A stretch of 64,000 bases of DNA, from the NCBI RefSeq assembly GCF_000319305.2, contig NZ_AMWJ02000001.1, forward strand, positions 1,116,001 to 1,180,000, written 5' to 3'. The notes under the pieces were generated by a model. It did not search any database and had not been told where the DNA came from. It was given only the letters and a program-made list of their open reading frames with translations. Below are positions 55,322-64,000 of this stretch, piece after piece. This DNA is from Pseudomonas bharatica CSV86. Lineage in GTDB: Bacteria > Pseudomonadota > Gammaproteobacteria > Pseudomonadales > Pseudomonadaceae. The position numbers were made by a program, and so were the translations under genes. Numbering within the stretch: the stretch's first letter is position 1; every line of letters starts with the position of its first letter.

Positions 55322-57136
55322 ATGCAAAGCAAAACCACAAGGCGCACCTTCGTCAAAGGCCTGGCAGCCACCGGTATTATCGGCGGACTTGGCCTGTGGC
55401 GCACGCCGGTCTGGGCGGTGAACAGCCCCGGCCAGCCCAACGTACTGACTGGTAACGAATTCGACCTATTCATCGGTGAAACCCCGGTGAACATCACCGG
55501 CGCAGCGCGCACGGCCATGACCATCAACGGCTCGCTCCCTGGGCCGATTCTTCGTTGGCGCGAAGGCGATACCGTCACATTGCGCGTGCGCAACCGCCTC
55601 AAGGAGGACACCTCCATCCATTGGCACGGCATCATCCTGCCGGCGAACATGGATGGCGTTCCTGGCCTGAGCTTCCATGGCATCGCCCCTGATGGCATGT
55701 ATGAGTACAAGTTCAAGGTCAACCAGAACGGCACCTACTGGTATCACAGCCATTCTGGGCTCCAGGAGCAGGTCGGCGTATACGGTGCGCTGGTCATCGA
55801 TGCTAAGGAGCCCGAGCCCTTCAGTTACGACCGTGATTACGTCGTGTTGCTGAGCGACTGGACGGATGAAAATCCAACGCGGGTACTGGCCAAGCTCAAG
55901 AAACAGTCGGACTACTACAACCAGCACAAACGCACCGTTGGTGACTTCATCGATGACGTAAGCGAGATGGGTTGGTCCGCCGCCGTAGCCGACCGTAAGA
56001 TGTGGGCCGAAATGAAGATGAGCCCGACTGATCTCGCCGACGTCAGTGGCTACACCTACACCTACCTGATGAACGGCCAGGCACCTGATGGCAACTGGAC
56101 CGGCATATTCAAACCGGGCGAGAAGATTCGTCTGCGTTTCATCAATGCCTCGGCCATGACGTACTTCGATGTGCGTATCCCCGGCCTGAAGATGACGGTA
56201 GTCGCGGCCGATGGCCAGCACGTCAAACCAGTCAGCGTCGATGAGTTCCGTGTCGCCGTAGCCGAGACCTACGACGTGATAGTCGAGCCCGATAGCGAGC
56301 AAGCCTACACCGTCTTTGCTCAATCCATGGATCGCACTGGCTATGCGCGCGGCACCCTTGCGGTACAGGAAGGGTTGAGTGCACCGGTACCAAGCCCTGA
56401 CCCGCGCCCACTGATTGCCATGGGTGACATGGGCATGGACCACGGCAGCATGGGCGGCATGGATCATGGGAGCATGGCCGGGATGGATCAGGGCAATATG
56501 GCGGGAATGGATCATGGCAGCATGCAGGGTGGCATGGCTGGTATGGATCACAGCCAGATGGCCGGAATGGATCATTCAAACATGGCTGGCATGGCTGGCA
56601 TGGCTGGCAACATGCAGGCACACCCGGCCTCAGAGACCAACAATCCTTTGGTCGACATGCAGACCATGACGCCGACGCACAAGCTGGACGACCCAGGTAT
56701 CGGCCTGCGTGATAACGGCCGGCGCGTCCTGACTTACTCTGACCTGCGCAGCACCTTCCCTGATCCGGACGGGCGTGAGCCAAGTCGCACCATCGAGCTG
56801 CACCTCACCGGGCATATGGAGAAATTCTCCTGGTCCTTCGATGGAATCAAGTTCTCTGACGCCGAGCCTCTGCGCCTCAAGTACGGCGAGCGTGTTCGCA
56901 TCACGCTGGTCAACGACACCATGATGACTCACCCGATCCATCTTCATGGCATGTGGAGTGATCTGGAGGATGCGAACGGCAATTTCCTGGTGCGTAAACA
57001 CACCATCGACATGCCGCCAGGTTCCAAGCGCAGCTATCGGGTGACCGCCGATGCGTTGGGGCGTTGGGCCTATCACTGCCACCTGTTGCTCCACATGGAA
57101 ATGGGCATGTTCCGTGAAGTCCGTGTGGATGAGTAA
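55322..57136 (+). CDS. copA: CopA/PcoA-type multicopper oxidase
   Basis: 604 residues from ATG 55322. Twin-arginine signal ([16 protein letters not shown]). Three cupredoxin domains with copper ligands 'SIHWHGII', 'WYHSHSG', 'THPIHLHGM' and '[14 protein letters not shown]'. A Met/His-rich insert of repeated MDHGSM units (about residues 362-427) is typical of CopA and binds extra copper. Oxidises Cu(I) to less toxic Cu(II) in the periplasm. Followed by a short Met/His protein and CopB. Confidence 0.95.
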   Translation: MQSKTTRRTFVKGLAATGIIGGLGLWRTPVWAVNSPGQPNVLTGNEFDLFIGETPVNITGAARTAMTINGSLPGPILRWREGDTVTLRVRNRLKEDTSIHWHGIILPANMDGVPGLSFHGIAPDGMYEYKFKVNQNGTYWYHSHSGLQEQVGVYGALVIDAKEPEPFSYDRDYVVLLSDWTDENPTRVLAKLKKQSDYYNQHKRTVGDFIDDVSEMGWSAAVADRKMWAEMKMSPTDLADVSGYTYTYLMNGQAPDGNWTGIFKPGEKIRLRFINASAMTYFDVRIPGLKMTVVAADGQHVKPVSVDEFRVAVAETYDVIVEPDSEQAYTVFAQSMDRTGYARGTLAVQEGLSAPVPSPDPRPLIAMGDMGMDHGSMGGMDHGSMAGMDQGNMAGMDHGSMQGGMAGMDHSQMAGMDHSNMAGMAGMAGNMQAHPASETNNPLVDMQTMTPTHKLDDPGIGLRDNGRRVLTYSDLRSTFPDPDGREPSRTIELHLTGHMEKFSWSFDGIKFSDAEPLRLKYGERVRITLVNDTMMTHPIHLHGMWSDLEDANGNFLVRKHTIDMPPGSKRSYRVTADALGRWAYHCHLLLHMEMGMFREVRVDE

Positions 57137-57148
57137 AGGAGATTTCTG

Positions 57149-57460
57149 ATGAGTACTTTTATGAAGCGTAATGCCCTGTTTGGCAGCGCAGCGATGTTCA
57201 GTCTTTTGGCTGTTCTGCACGCGCCGACGTCGTTGGCAGGTGAGGGGCACAGCGAGCACGAACAACATGCTGCCGAGTCGGCTGCGCCCGACGCCAGTGA
57301 CAAGCCTGCAGATCAATCGAAAGGCAAGGCCGCTGGCCATCAGATGGATCATGGCGCCATGGATCATGAGGGTATGAACCATGACGATATGGGGCACGAG
57401 AAGATGATGGATAAGCATGGCGGCACCGAAGCCGAAGCAGGTTCGAACCATGACCACTAG
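57149..57460 (+). CDS. Met/His-rich periplasmic copper-resistance protein
   Basis: 103 residues from ATG 57149 (AAAGGAGAT upstream). Signal peptide ends near 'TSLAGEG'; the rest is low-complexity and rich in His, Met and Asp ('[27 protein letters not shown]'). No fold visible. Likely a periplasmic copper sponge between copA and copB. It overlaps copB by 11 bp. Confidence 0.75.
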   Translation: MSTFMKRNALFGSAAMFSLLAVLHAPTSLAGEGHSEHEQHAAESAAPDASDKPADQSKGKAAGHQMDHGAMDHEGMNHDDMGHEKMMDKHGGTEAEAGSNHDH

Positions 57461-58541
57461 GTTTTCACGCCCGTCCCTCATAGCGCTGGCCGTGTCGCTG
57501 AGTGCACTCAGCGGCGGCGTTACCCAGGCTGCGGAAGAAATGGATCATTCGGCAATGGGGCACGGCTCCATGTCGATGGACCACAGCCAGATGGGCCACG
57601 GTTCCGCCAAAACGCCGATGGAGGGCATGGATCACAGCAAGATGGATCATGGTGCCATGCAGAGCGAATCGGGCAGCATGGACCATAGCCAGATGGGCCA
57701 CAGCCAGAGCCAAGAGAAGGCCCCAGCCATGGACCACAGCAAGATGGGACACGGCACCATGCAGGGACAGATGGAGGGCATGGATCATTCGAAGATGAAC
57801 CATGGCTCCGCTGAAGCCCCGAGAACTACCAGTCGTACGCCGATTCCCGTTCTGACGGATGCTGATCGCCAAGCGGCTTTCCCGCCACTGCCTGGCCACA
57901 AGGTGCATGACAGCGCCATCAACAGCTTTTTCCTGCTCGATCAGCTCGAATACCAAGACGCAGATGAGGGCAGCACCCTGGCCTGGGATGCGTCGGGTTG
58001 GGTAGGCGGTGATATCAACCGGGTCTGGTTCCGCTCCGAAGGCGAGCGTACCAACGGCGTTACCGAGGACGCTGAATTACAGCTGCTGTACGGCCGCTCG
58101 ATCGGCCCTTGGTGGGATGTCGTCGCGGGCGTTCGCCAGGACTTTAAACCGGAGTCGCCGCAGACTTGGGCTGCCTTCGGTATCCAGGGCATGGCGCTTT
58201 ACGCCTTTGAGGCCGAAGCCACGGCCTTCGTCGGCGAGAATGGCCAAACTGCTGCCCGACTGGAGGGCGAGTACGACATTCTGCTGACCAACCGGCTGAT
58301 TCTCCAGCCAACTGCCGAAATGAACTTCTACGGCAAGAACGATCCTGAGCGAGGTGTGGGGTCTGGGTTGGCAAATACCGAGCTCGGCTTGCGTCTGCGT
58401 TACGAGATTGTCAGACAGTTTGCTCCCTATGTCGGGGTTTCCTGGAGCCGCTCCTATGGCAACACGGCAGACATGGTGCGCGACGAGGGCGGTGATGTAG
58501 ACGAGGCGCGTTTTGTCGCCGGTATCCGGATGTGGTTTTGA
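57450..58541 (+). CDS. copB: CopB outer-membrane copper resistance protein
   Basis: 363 residues from ATG 57450, with a signal peptide and a long N-terminal stretch of MDHSxMGHG-type repeats (about 25-125). The C-terminal ~235 residues form the CopB beta-barrel-like domain ('[21 protein letters not shown]', '[16 protein letters not shown]'), ending in Phe as outer-membrane proteins do. Role known for the family: copper sequestration or removal at the outer membrane with CopA. Confidence 0.93.
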   Translation: MTTRFSRPSLIALAVSLSALSGGVTQAAEEMDHSAMGHGSMSMDHSQMGHGSAKTPMEGMDHSKMDHGAMQSESGSMDHSQMGHSQSQEKAPAMDHSKMGHGTMQGQMEGMDHSKMNHGSAEAPRTTSRTPIPVLTDADRQAAFPPLPGHKVHDSAINSFFLLDQLEYQDADEGSTLAWDASGWVGGDINRVWFRSEGERTNGVTEDAELQLLYGRSIGPWWDVVAGVRQDFKPESPQTWAAFGIQGMALYAFEAEATAFVGENGQTAARLEGEYDILLTNRLILQPTAEMNFYGKNDPERGVGSGLANTELGLRLRYEIVRQFAPYVGVSWSRSYGNTADMVRDEGGDVDEARFVAGIRMWF

Positions 58542-58550
58542 GAACCTGAC

Positions 58551-59393
58551 ATGAAAAGAACAATTAAAACTTTGGTGGCGGCCGGCGTGGTCGGTAGCAC
58601 AGCTGTCCTGGCCGGCGCCTACTTTGGCGTGGTCAACGTGGGGGCCGATGATCCCCATTTTCCTGCAGTGCATGCGTTTCTCACGATGGCCCGCGACCGC
58701 TCTATCGAAGTCCGTTCGCAGGACATCGAGGTTCCCAACCTGGATGATCAAGCTCTTATTCGCGCCGGTGCGGGCAACTACAACTCCATGTGTATCGGCT
58801 GTCATTTGGCGCCAGGTGTGGCGGAGACCGAGCTAAGCCAATCGCTTTACCCTGCGCCTCCCAACCTCGCCAAGATCGGTGTCGATGGCAATCCGTCAGC
58901 AGCGTTCTGGGTGATCAAGCATGGCATCAAGGCAACGGGTATGCCTGCGTGGGGCAAGAGCATGGGCGATGAGTACATCTGGGGCATGGTTGCCTTCATT
59001 GACCAATTGCCGACGATGGATGCCAAGCAATACCAAGCACTCGTCGCATCCAGTGGCGGCCATCAGCATGGTGGTGGGGAAACGCAAATGCACAATCATG
59101 AAGGTCAGCACGGCGACAACAAGCCTGGCCATCATGGCAATAGCGGCGGTGGCGAAGACCATCATGGAACAGGTGATGCCGGAGAGCCTGGCCATCACGA
59201 TGCCGCGGCTACTGATAGCGAGGGTGGCTCCGCACCTGAGGCAGGTCACCATTCGGACATGAGTGGCGATGATCACCATGCCGGGGATGAGGCCGCCCCA
59301 AGCGGCGGAGACCATCATTCCGAGCAAACTCCGAATGCCTCGCCCAAGACCCACACCCACGCCGATGGCAAAGAGCACGTGCATGAAAGCTAA
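58551..59393 (+). CDS. Cytochrome c with His-rich C-terminal tail
   Basis: 280 residues from ATG 58551. An N-terminal membrane anchor/signal (about 8-27), one c-type heme site 'MCIGCH' near residue 83 with a methionine ligand in 'KATGMPAWG'; the C-terminal ~110 residues are His/Gly/Asp-rich repeats (HHG, HHD, DHH). Cytochrome domain plus metal-binding tail. It probably passes electrons or binds Cu in the periplasm. Overlaps the DUF411 gene by 11 bp. Confidence 0.85.
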   Translation: MKRTIKTLVAAGVVGSTAVLAGAYFGVVNVGADDPHFPAVHAFLTMARDRSIEVRSQDIEVPNLDDQALIRAGAGNYNSMCIGCHLAPGVAETELSQSLYPAPPNLAKIGVDGNPSAAFWVIKHGIKATGMPAWGKSMGDEYIWGMVAFIDQLPTMDAKQYQALVASSGGHQHGGGETQMHNHEGQHGDNKPGHHGNSGGGEDHHGTGDAGEPGHHDAAATDSEGGSAPEAGHHSDMSGDDHHAGDEAAPSGGDHHSEQTPNASPKTHTHADGKEHVHES

Positions 59394-59826
59394 ATATCTG
59401 GCCTTGCTGGCCGCTCTCTCCGTCACAACTGGAGTTCAAGCCGCTGATGCCCTGACGATTGATGTCCATCGTGATGCTAATTGCGGATGTTGCAAGAAGT
59501 GGATCTCACACCTCGAAGCGAATGGCTTCAAAGTCGTCGACCATGTCGAAAGCAACATGTCGGCAGTGAAGCAAAGTCTGGGCGTTGCGCCGCGGTTGGC
59601 GTCTTGTCACACCGCGGTGATTGACGGCAAGTTCGTCGAAGGTCATGTGCCGGCGGCTCAGGTCATCGAGCTCACCAAGCGCGATGATCTCGTGGGCATC
59701 GCTGTTCCCGGGATGCCGGCGGGCTCCCCCGGTATGGAAGTCGATGGCGTACAGCATGCCTACCAGGTCATTGGCTTGACCAAGGCGGGGTCTGATCAGG
59801 TCGTTGCAGAATATCCCGCTCAGTAG
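59383..59826 (+). CDS. CopG-like DUF411 copper-binding protein
   Basis: 147 residues from ATG 59383. Signal peptide ends 'GVQAADAL'; DUF411 thioredoxin-like fold with the 'DANCGCCKKW' cysteine motif, 'ASCHTAVIDG' (Cys-His) and 'VPGMPAGSPGMEV' (Met). The family is found in copper clusters and is proposed to handle Cu redox with the neighbouring cytochrome. Last gene of the copA operon. Confidence 0.85.
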   Translation: MKAKYLALLAALSVTTGVQAADALTIDVHRDANCGCCKKWISHLEANGFKVVDHVESNMSAVKQSLGVAPRLASCHTAVIDGKFVEGHVPAAQVIELTKRDDLVGIAVPGMPAGSPGMEVDGVQHAYQVIGLTKAGSDQVVAEYPAQ

Positions 59827-59894
59827 TACTGCCTGCCAGCACGGCCGCTTGTGTGTAGTGGCCGACTCTTTTTCATACGCCCTTTAACCTAAGT

Positions 59895-59916
59895 AAAAAA
59901 GGCGCCCGAGGGCGCC
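59895..59916 (-). terminator. Terminator of the oprD-like gene
   Basis: GGCGCC-CGAG-GGCGCC hairpin with a T run on the minus strand (AAAAAA on the plus strand just left). It lies about 90 bp past the oprD-like stop and may also end the copA operon in part. Confidence 0.7.
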
Positions 59917-60003
59917 AAGGGCTGTCTCCAAACCAAAGGAGCACTACGAGGGGACAGCAGGACCAAGGCGCGAGCGGGCAATCAACCCGCCCGCTTGCCA
60001 GGG

Positions 60004-61329
60004 TTAGAGAACTTCCAGCGGGTACTCGACAATCAGGCGGACTTCATCCAGATCCGACTCGTAATCGGTCGCGCGAGTGGTCATTTGGCGAACACGGAAA
60101 GACATATCCTTCAGTGATCCAGTCTGCACAACGTACTTGGCCTCGATGTCCCGCTCCCAGCGCTTCTGGTTGGTCAACGGATCGCCGTTGTCATCACGGC
60201 GCATATAGACTTCGTTGGCCTTGCTGTAGTCGGCATCCCAGCCCTGGGCATATCGAGTCATGAAGCTCAACCCAGGCACACCGAAAGACTCCATATCCAG
60301 GTCGTAGCGCACTTGCCATGACTTCTCCTTCGGCGAGTTGAAGTCGCTGTACTGGATGGAGTTGTCGAGGTAGATGGAGTCCGATTGGCGCAAGTAATCG
60401 AAGTCATCATCGCCATTGTTGCGCTGGAGACCCACCAGTACTGTGTGAGCGCCGAATTGGATGCCGACCTTGCCGCTCCAGATGTTGTTATCGAAGCTCC
60501 CGAGGAGCTGCTTCCCTTCATCGACCGCCTTGTAGTAGTTCAGCCCGCCGATCAAGGCGACATCGTCCGCAAGCGGGTAGCTCAGCGTGGTGCCCGCGTA
60601 ATATTGATTCCAGGCATCCTTGAGGCGGCTGGTGTAGAGACTAAAGCCGACGTTGTCATTAAGCGTGTAATCACCACCGAAATAGGCGATCCATGGCGAG
60701 TCCACTTCGCCTGCGTAGAAGGTAGCGAAGCCGTCGCGCATGCTGCTGGTATTGGGTTGGCTCATCGAGTGGAGGCGACCGCCTTGAAGCGACAGTCCTT
60801 CCACGCTGCTGTTGAGCACGGTGATACCTCGGAAACTCTCCGGTAAAAGCCGCGCATCACCGTATTGGACGACAGGGCTGACAGGAAAGACGTCGCCTAC
60901 CTTGATCTCGGTATCCATGAACCGAGTTTTCACCGCGCCCCCCAGTTTTGAGTAGTTGTCCTCAGCCTGCCCGAGGCTGTTGTAAGGCATCACGTCGACT
61001 GAGCCGCCTGCTCCAGAACGGCCGTCGCCGGTGTCAAGCTTGAGCCCTAGCATGGCAAAGGCATCGACACCAAAGCCTATGGTGCCCTCGGTGAAACCAG
61101 ACTCGAATCTGCCTATCACGCCATGCGCCCACTCTTCCGAATAGCCATTACCCGAGCTGCTGGACTGGCCTTTACGGAAATCGCGGTTGAAGTAGAGATT
61201 TCGATTGAGAATGGTCAGGCTGCTGCCTTCGATAAATCCCTCGCCTTTCTCGCCGGCGGCCATCGCAGCTTGCCCGGTACTGACGCTCAGAGTGAGCAGA
61301 GAAAGTCCTAACAGGGTTCTGTTATTCAT
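60004..61329 (-). CDS. OprD-family outer-membrane porin
   Basis: 441 residues from ATG 61329. Signal peptide (MNNRTLLGLSLLTLSVSTG..., cut near 'AMAAGE'); then the OprD-type N-terminal strand 'GFIEGSSLTILNRNLYFNRDF' and repeats of amphipathic beta strands to a C-terminal 'IVEYPLEVL'. Family members take up basic amino acids or small peptides; members in copper clusters may handle copper or a chelator. A CopR box lies upstream at 61456-61471. Confidence 0.88.
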   Translation of the reverse strand: MNNRTLLGLSLLTLSVSTGQAAMAAGEKGEGFIEGSSLTILNRNLYFNRDFRKGQSSSSGNGYSEEWAHGVIGRFESGFTEGTIGFGVDAFAMLGLKLDTGDGRSGAGGSVDVMPYNSLGQAEDNYSKLGGAVKTRFMDTEIKVGDVFPVSPVVQYGDARLLPESFRGITVLNSSVEGLSLQGGRLHSMSQPNTSSMRDGFATFYAGEVDSPWIAYFGGDYTLNDNVGFSLYTSRLKDAWNQYYAGTTLSYPLADDVALIGGLNYYKAVDEGKQLLGSFDNNIWSGKVGIQFGAHTVLVGLQRNNGDDDFDYLRQSDSIYLDNSIQYSDFNSPKEKSWQVRYDLDMESFGVPGLSFMTRYAQGWDADYSKANEVYMRRDDNGDPLTNQKRWERDIEAKYVVQTGSLKDMSFRVRQMTTRATDYESDLDEVRLIVEYPLEVL

Positions 61330-61455
61330 AAATGCTCCTGATGTTATTGGCAGTTGTCATTGTGTGGTCGCATATATGTGCCAAGCGCGCCGGGCATAGC
61401 CAGGCACGCCTTGGTCATATTTCCACATGCCAAATAACGTCAGGGTGACTTGGAA

Positions 61456-61471
61456 ATTACATTTCAGTCAG
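61456..61471 (-). promoter_or_regulatory. CopR box upstream of the oprD-like gene
   Basis: On the minus strand CTGACTGAAATGTAAT, fitting CTGAC-N6-GTAAT, with GTCACC 6 bp later. It lies about 127 bp before the OprD-like start. Confidence 0.7.
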
Positions 61472-61486
61472 CGCGATGTCATTTAT

Positions 61487-61819
61487 CTAGTTTTGATTAC
61501 GGCAACCTGTCCCGGCTGCCCGGTATTCAAGAATATTCAGATCGCCATTGGAGTCCTCGTAGGTCATCTGGGCCGGCATCACACCGCAGCTAGAGTCCGT
61601 CGGGGTAGTGGCCACGACCCTGGCGATATCGAGTTTCATGCCGTAGCGGTAATGAATAACTTCAGGCGGATTCTTTCCGTTAGCGGCAGCATACTCTTGC
61701 ATGGCCTGCTCATTGGCCTGAATCATCCGACCATAAACACGATCAGCGCCGCCTTCTGCCAGAGTGGCAGAGGAAACAACCATAGCGGCAAGGGCTGCAA
61801 TAACTTTGAGGCTTTTCAT
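61487..61819 (-). CDS. DUF2790 protein with PtrA-like N-terminus
   Basis: 110 residues from ATG 61819 (AAGGAGTGA upstream). Signal peptide MKSLKVIAALAAMVVSSATLA, then 'EGGADRVYGRMIQANEQAMQEY', the same opening as the genes at 41250 and 54922, and a DUF2790 domain ('EVIHYRYGMKLDIARVVATTP', 'CGVMPAQMTYEDSNGD') with Cys near 79 and 105. Periplasmic, function unknown; often copper-induced in Pseudomonas. Confidence 0.8.
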   Translation of the reverse strand: MKSLKVIAALAAMVVSSATLAEGGADRVYGRMIQANEQAMQEYAAANGKNPPEVIHYRYGMKLDIARVVATTPTDSSCGVMPAQMTYEDSNGDLNILEYRAAGTGCRNQN

Positions 61820-61964
61820 GTTTAATCACTCCTTCAAGGTGGTGATTAAAATATATCCGCTCAACCTGTCATAAAAATGAAGTCAAAGTTACATCGCCGT
61901 AATGCTTCCTGCCGCGTTACCCGGGCGAGTCAGCTTGGCGCGTGGCTTGCCCGGGTTTGTAAAG

Positions 61965-64000
61965 CTATAGCTCCTGCGGTGCGCGAACCTTCTGTGTACG
62001 CTGCCTTCGCATCAGCCAGTACGCGGCCGGCAAAACCAACATGGACATCAGCGGCGCGGTAATCATGCCGCCGACCATGGGCGCGGCGATGCGCTTCATC
62101 ACTTCAGATCCGGCACCTCCGCCCCAGAGGATTGGCAACAGGCCGGCGATGATCACGGCCACCGTCATCACCTTGGGCCGCACGCGCAGCACTGCGCCTT
62201 CACGAATTGCCTCCAGTAGTGCCGGGTCACCGCTGCGCCCGGCATCCATACGTGCATGCCAGGCATTCTTCAGGTACAGCAGCATGATCACCCCAAATTC
62301 CGCCGAGACGCCGGCCAAGGCGATAAAGCCGACCCCAGTGGCAACCGACAGGTTGAAGCCGAACCAGTAGAGCAGCCAGATGCCGCCCGATAGGGCGAAG
62401 GGCAGGGTTGCCATGATCAGTAGGGCCTCACCGAAGCGGCTGAAGGTCAGGTAAAGCAGCACGAAGATGATCAACAAGGTCGCCGGTACCACCCAGGCCA
62501 GCCGTGCATTGGCGCGCTCCAGGAACTCGAACTGACCGGAGTAGGAGACGGTCATGCCAGCATCGAGTTGTACCTGCTCAGCTACGCGTTGCTGCAACTC
62601 GCGCACGGTCGATGCCAGGTCGCGCCCACGGACATCGACATAGACCCAACCGGACAGACGCCCGTTCTCGCTGCGCAGCATTGGCGGCCCTTCGGTCAGA
62701 CTAACCTGGGCGACGGTGCCCAAGGTGATCTGCTGGCCGGCTTGCGTGAGGATCGGCATACGCCGTAGTGCCTGCGGACTGTCTCGCCACTCCTTGGGAT
62801 AGCGCAGGTTGATCGGGAAGCGGGCCAGTCCTTCAACCGTCTCACCAATATTGCTGCCGCCGATGGCGCCCGATACCACCGCCTGCACATCGGCGATGCT
62901 CAGGCCATAGCGCGCCGCGGCCAGTCGATCGATCTGGATGTCCACGTAACGGCCGCCAGTAAGGCGTTCTGCCAAGGCCGAACTCACCCCAGGCACCTCT
63001 TTGGCCACGGCCTCGATATCGCGCGTTATGCGCTCGATGTCGACCAAGGAGGTTCCGGACACTTTCACCCCAATGGGGCTCTTGATCCCCGTCGCCAGCA
63101 TGTCGATGCGGTTGCGGATGGGCGGCACCCAGATATTGGACAGCCCCGGAACTTTTACCGCGCGATCCAGTTCCTCGATCAGCTTTTCGGGTGTCATCCC
63201 CGCGCGCCATTGATCGCGTGGTTTGAACTGCACCGTGGTCTCGAACATTTCCAGCGGTGCTGGATCGGTGGCGGTCTCTGCTCGCCCGGCCTTGCCGAAT
63301 ACCCGTGCCACTTCGGGCACCGTGAGGATCATCCGGTTGGTTTGCTGCAGCAGCTGGGTGGCCTTGCTGGCCGGCAAGCCGGGCAGGGCTGATGGCATGT
63401 ACAACAGGTCGCCCTCGTCCATCGGCGGTAGAAACTCTCCTCCGAGTCTGCTGAGGGGCCAGAGACTGGACAAAAACACTAGCAAGGCCAGCGCTAGGGT
63501 CACCTTAGGCCAAGCCAGCACCCACTCCAGCACCGGCCGGTATGCACCGATCAGCCAACGATTCAAGGGGTTCTGTTGTTCGCTGGGGATATGCCCACGA
63601 ATCCAATAGCCCATCAGCACCGGTACCAAGGTGATCGAGAGGCCAGCAGCGGCAGCCATGGCATAGGTCTTGGTGAATGCCAGCGGGCCAAACAGGCGAC
63701 CCTCCTGGGCCTCCAGGGTGAAGACCGGGAGGAAAGACAGGGTGATGATCAAAAGGCTGAAGAACAGCGCCGGCCCGACCTCGGCCGCAGCTTCGCCGAT
63801 CACCCGCCAGTGCGCCTCGCCCTGAAGCGGTTCACCGGGGTGTCGAGCCTTCCAGGCCTCGATGTGCTTGTGCGCGTTCTCGATCATCACCACGGCGGCA
63901 TCGACCATGGCGCCGATGGCGATTGCGATCCCGCCGAGCGACATGATGTTGGCATTGACGCCCTGGTAGCGCATGACGATGAAGGCCATCAGGATGCCCA
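61965..64000 (-). CDS. cusA: CusA/CzcA-family heavy-metal RND efflux pump (C-terminal two thirds, partial)
   Basis: About 678 residues are visible; the 5' end is beyond the right edge. '[26 protein letters not shown]' is the RND TM4 proton-relay segment, and the C-terminal domain has '[25 protein letters not shown]' and a 'RRQRTQKV' tail. In Cu(I)/Ag(I) pumps, CusA with CusB and CusC exports periplasmic Cu(I) from the cell. The frame is open throughout. The metal preference cannot be told from this part alone. Confidence 0.88.
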   Translation of the reverse strand, partial: GILMAFIVMRYQGVNANIMSLGGIAIAIGAMVDAAVVMIENAHKHIEAWKARHPGEPLQGEAHWRVIGEAAAEVGPALFFSLLIITLSFLPVFTLEAQEGRLFGPLAFTKTYAMAAAAGLSITLVPVLMGYWIRGHIPSEQQNPLNRWLIGAYRPVLEWVLAWPKVTLALALLVFLSSLWPLSRLGGEFLPPMDEGDLLYMPSALPGLPASKATQLLQQTNRMILTVPEVARVFGKAGRAETATDPAPLEMFETTVQFKPRDQWRAGMTPEKLIEELDRAVKVPGLSNIWVPPIRNRIDMLATGIKSPIGVKVSGTSLVDIERITRDIEAVAKEVPGVSSALAERLTGGRYVDIQIDRLAAARYGLSIADVQAVVSGAIGGSNIGETVEGLARFPINLRYPKEWRDSPQALRRMPILTQAGQQITLGTVAQVSLTEGPPMLRSENGRLSGWVYVDVRGRDLASTVRELQQRVAEQVQLDAGMTVSYSGQFEFLERANARLAWVVPATLLIIFVLLYLTFSRFGEALLIMATLPFALSGGIWLLYWFGFNLSVATGVGFIALAGVSAEFGVIMLLYLKNAWHARMDAGRSGDPALLEAIREGAVLRVRPKVMTVAVIIAGLLPILWGGGAGSEVMKRIAAPMVGGMITAPLMSMLVLPAAYWLMRRQRTQKVRAPQEL

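Noticed and set aside
61858..61890. An eighth CopR box before the DUF2790 gene
   Set aside because: CTGTCATAAAAATGAAGT and nearby AGTTACAT only weakly resemble the box in either orientation; not enough to call.
1..64000. tRNA, tmRNA or rRNA genes as island attachment site
   Set aside because: None was recognised by eye; the island edge is in a protein gene.

Overview
The window is about 64 kb of a Pseudomonas chromosome. The P. putida/fluorescens lineage is suggested by the REP repeats, the lolCDE, rssB-rssC, mfd-csiV and mlaA neighbourhoods, and the high GC content. It has two parts. Positions 1 to about 25090 are ordinary core chromosome. From about 25090 to the right edge is a genomic island, seemingly inserted in a phoD-like phosphatase gene, of which only the 3' two thirds remain (24044-25090). 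The far island end is not in the window.

Core part: a helicase fragment, csiV, mfd, GAPDH, apbE, sthA, glpQ, a PilZ gene, lolC-lolD-lolE, a copper-type two-component system with a divergent cupredoxin gene, queF, DUF4404, a HAD-like gene, mlaA, rssB-rssC. REP pairs lie at 5.9-6.0, 20.0 and 24.0 kb.

Island part: an AT-rich minus-strand recombination operon (33955 down to 25122) of three tyrosine-recombinase-fold genes and a small coiled-coil gene. Its order and sizes fit the intA-tfp-intB-srap quartet described for strand-biased circularizing integrative elements; the middle protein has lost the box I arginine. Next come an XRE regulator, a lactonase-like gene, an IS3 element and a DUF6088 gene. 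A large copper block follows: copRS, PtrA-like peptides, two cupredoxins, DUF2933, a Cu P-type ATPase, a Gabija-type anti-phage pair (gajA with an in-frame stop), copZ, a bufferin-type copper RiPP operon, CopA oxidase, a Met/His-rich protein, CopB, a cytochrome c with a His-rich tail, a DUF411 protein, an OprD porin, a DUF2790 protein and the end of a CusA pump. At least seven sites matching the Pseudomonas CopR box lie in front of these genes, one of them in the core copy, so they probably form one copper regulon.

Three apparently identical 2985-bp ISL3-family elements (7083-10067, 25717-28701, 51739-54723), each with its own perfect 8-bp target duplication, carry an ArsP/SO_0444-like permease and an ArsR regulator. 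They have trimmed apbE, split a small gene in the recombinase operon and landed upstream of the bufferin operon.

Caution: many genes carry a single-base loss in a mononucleotide run (glpQ, pilZ, queF, island copS, a cupredoxin, the lactonase, bufC, the recombinases). The uniform pattern suggests consensus error more than biological decay, so these 'pseudogenes' may be intact in the real genome.
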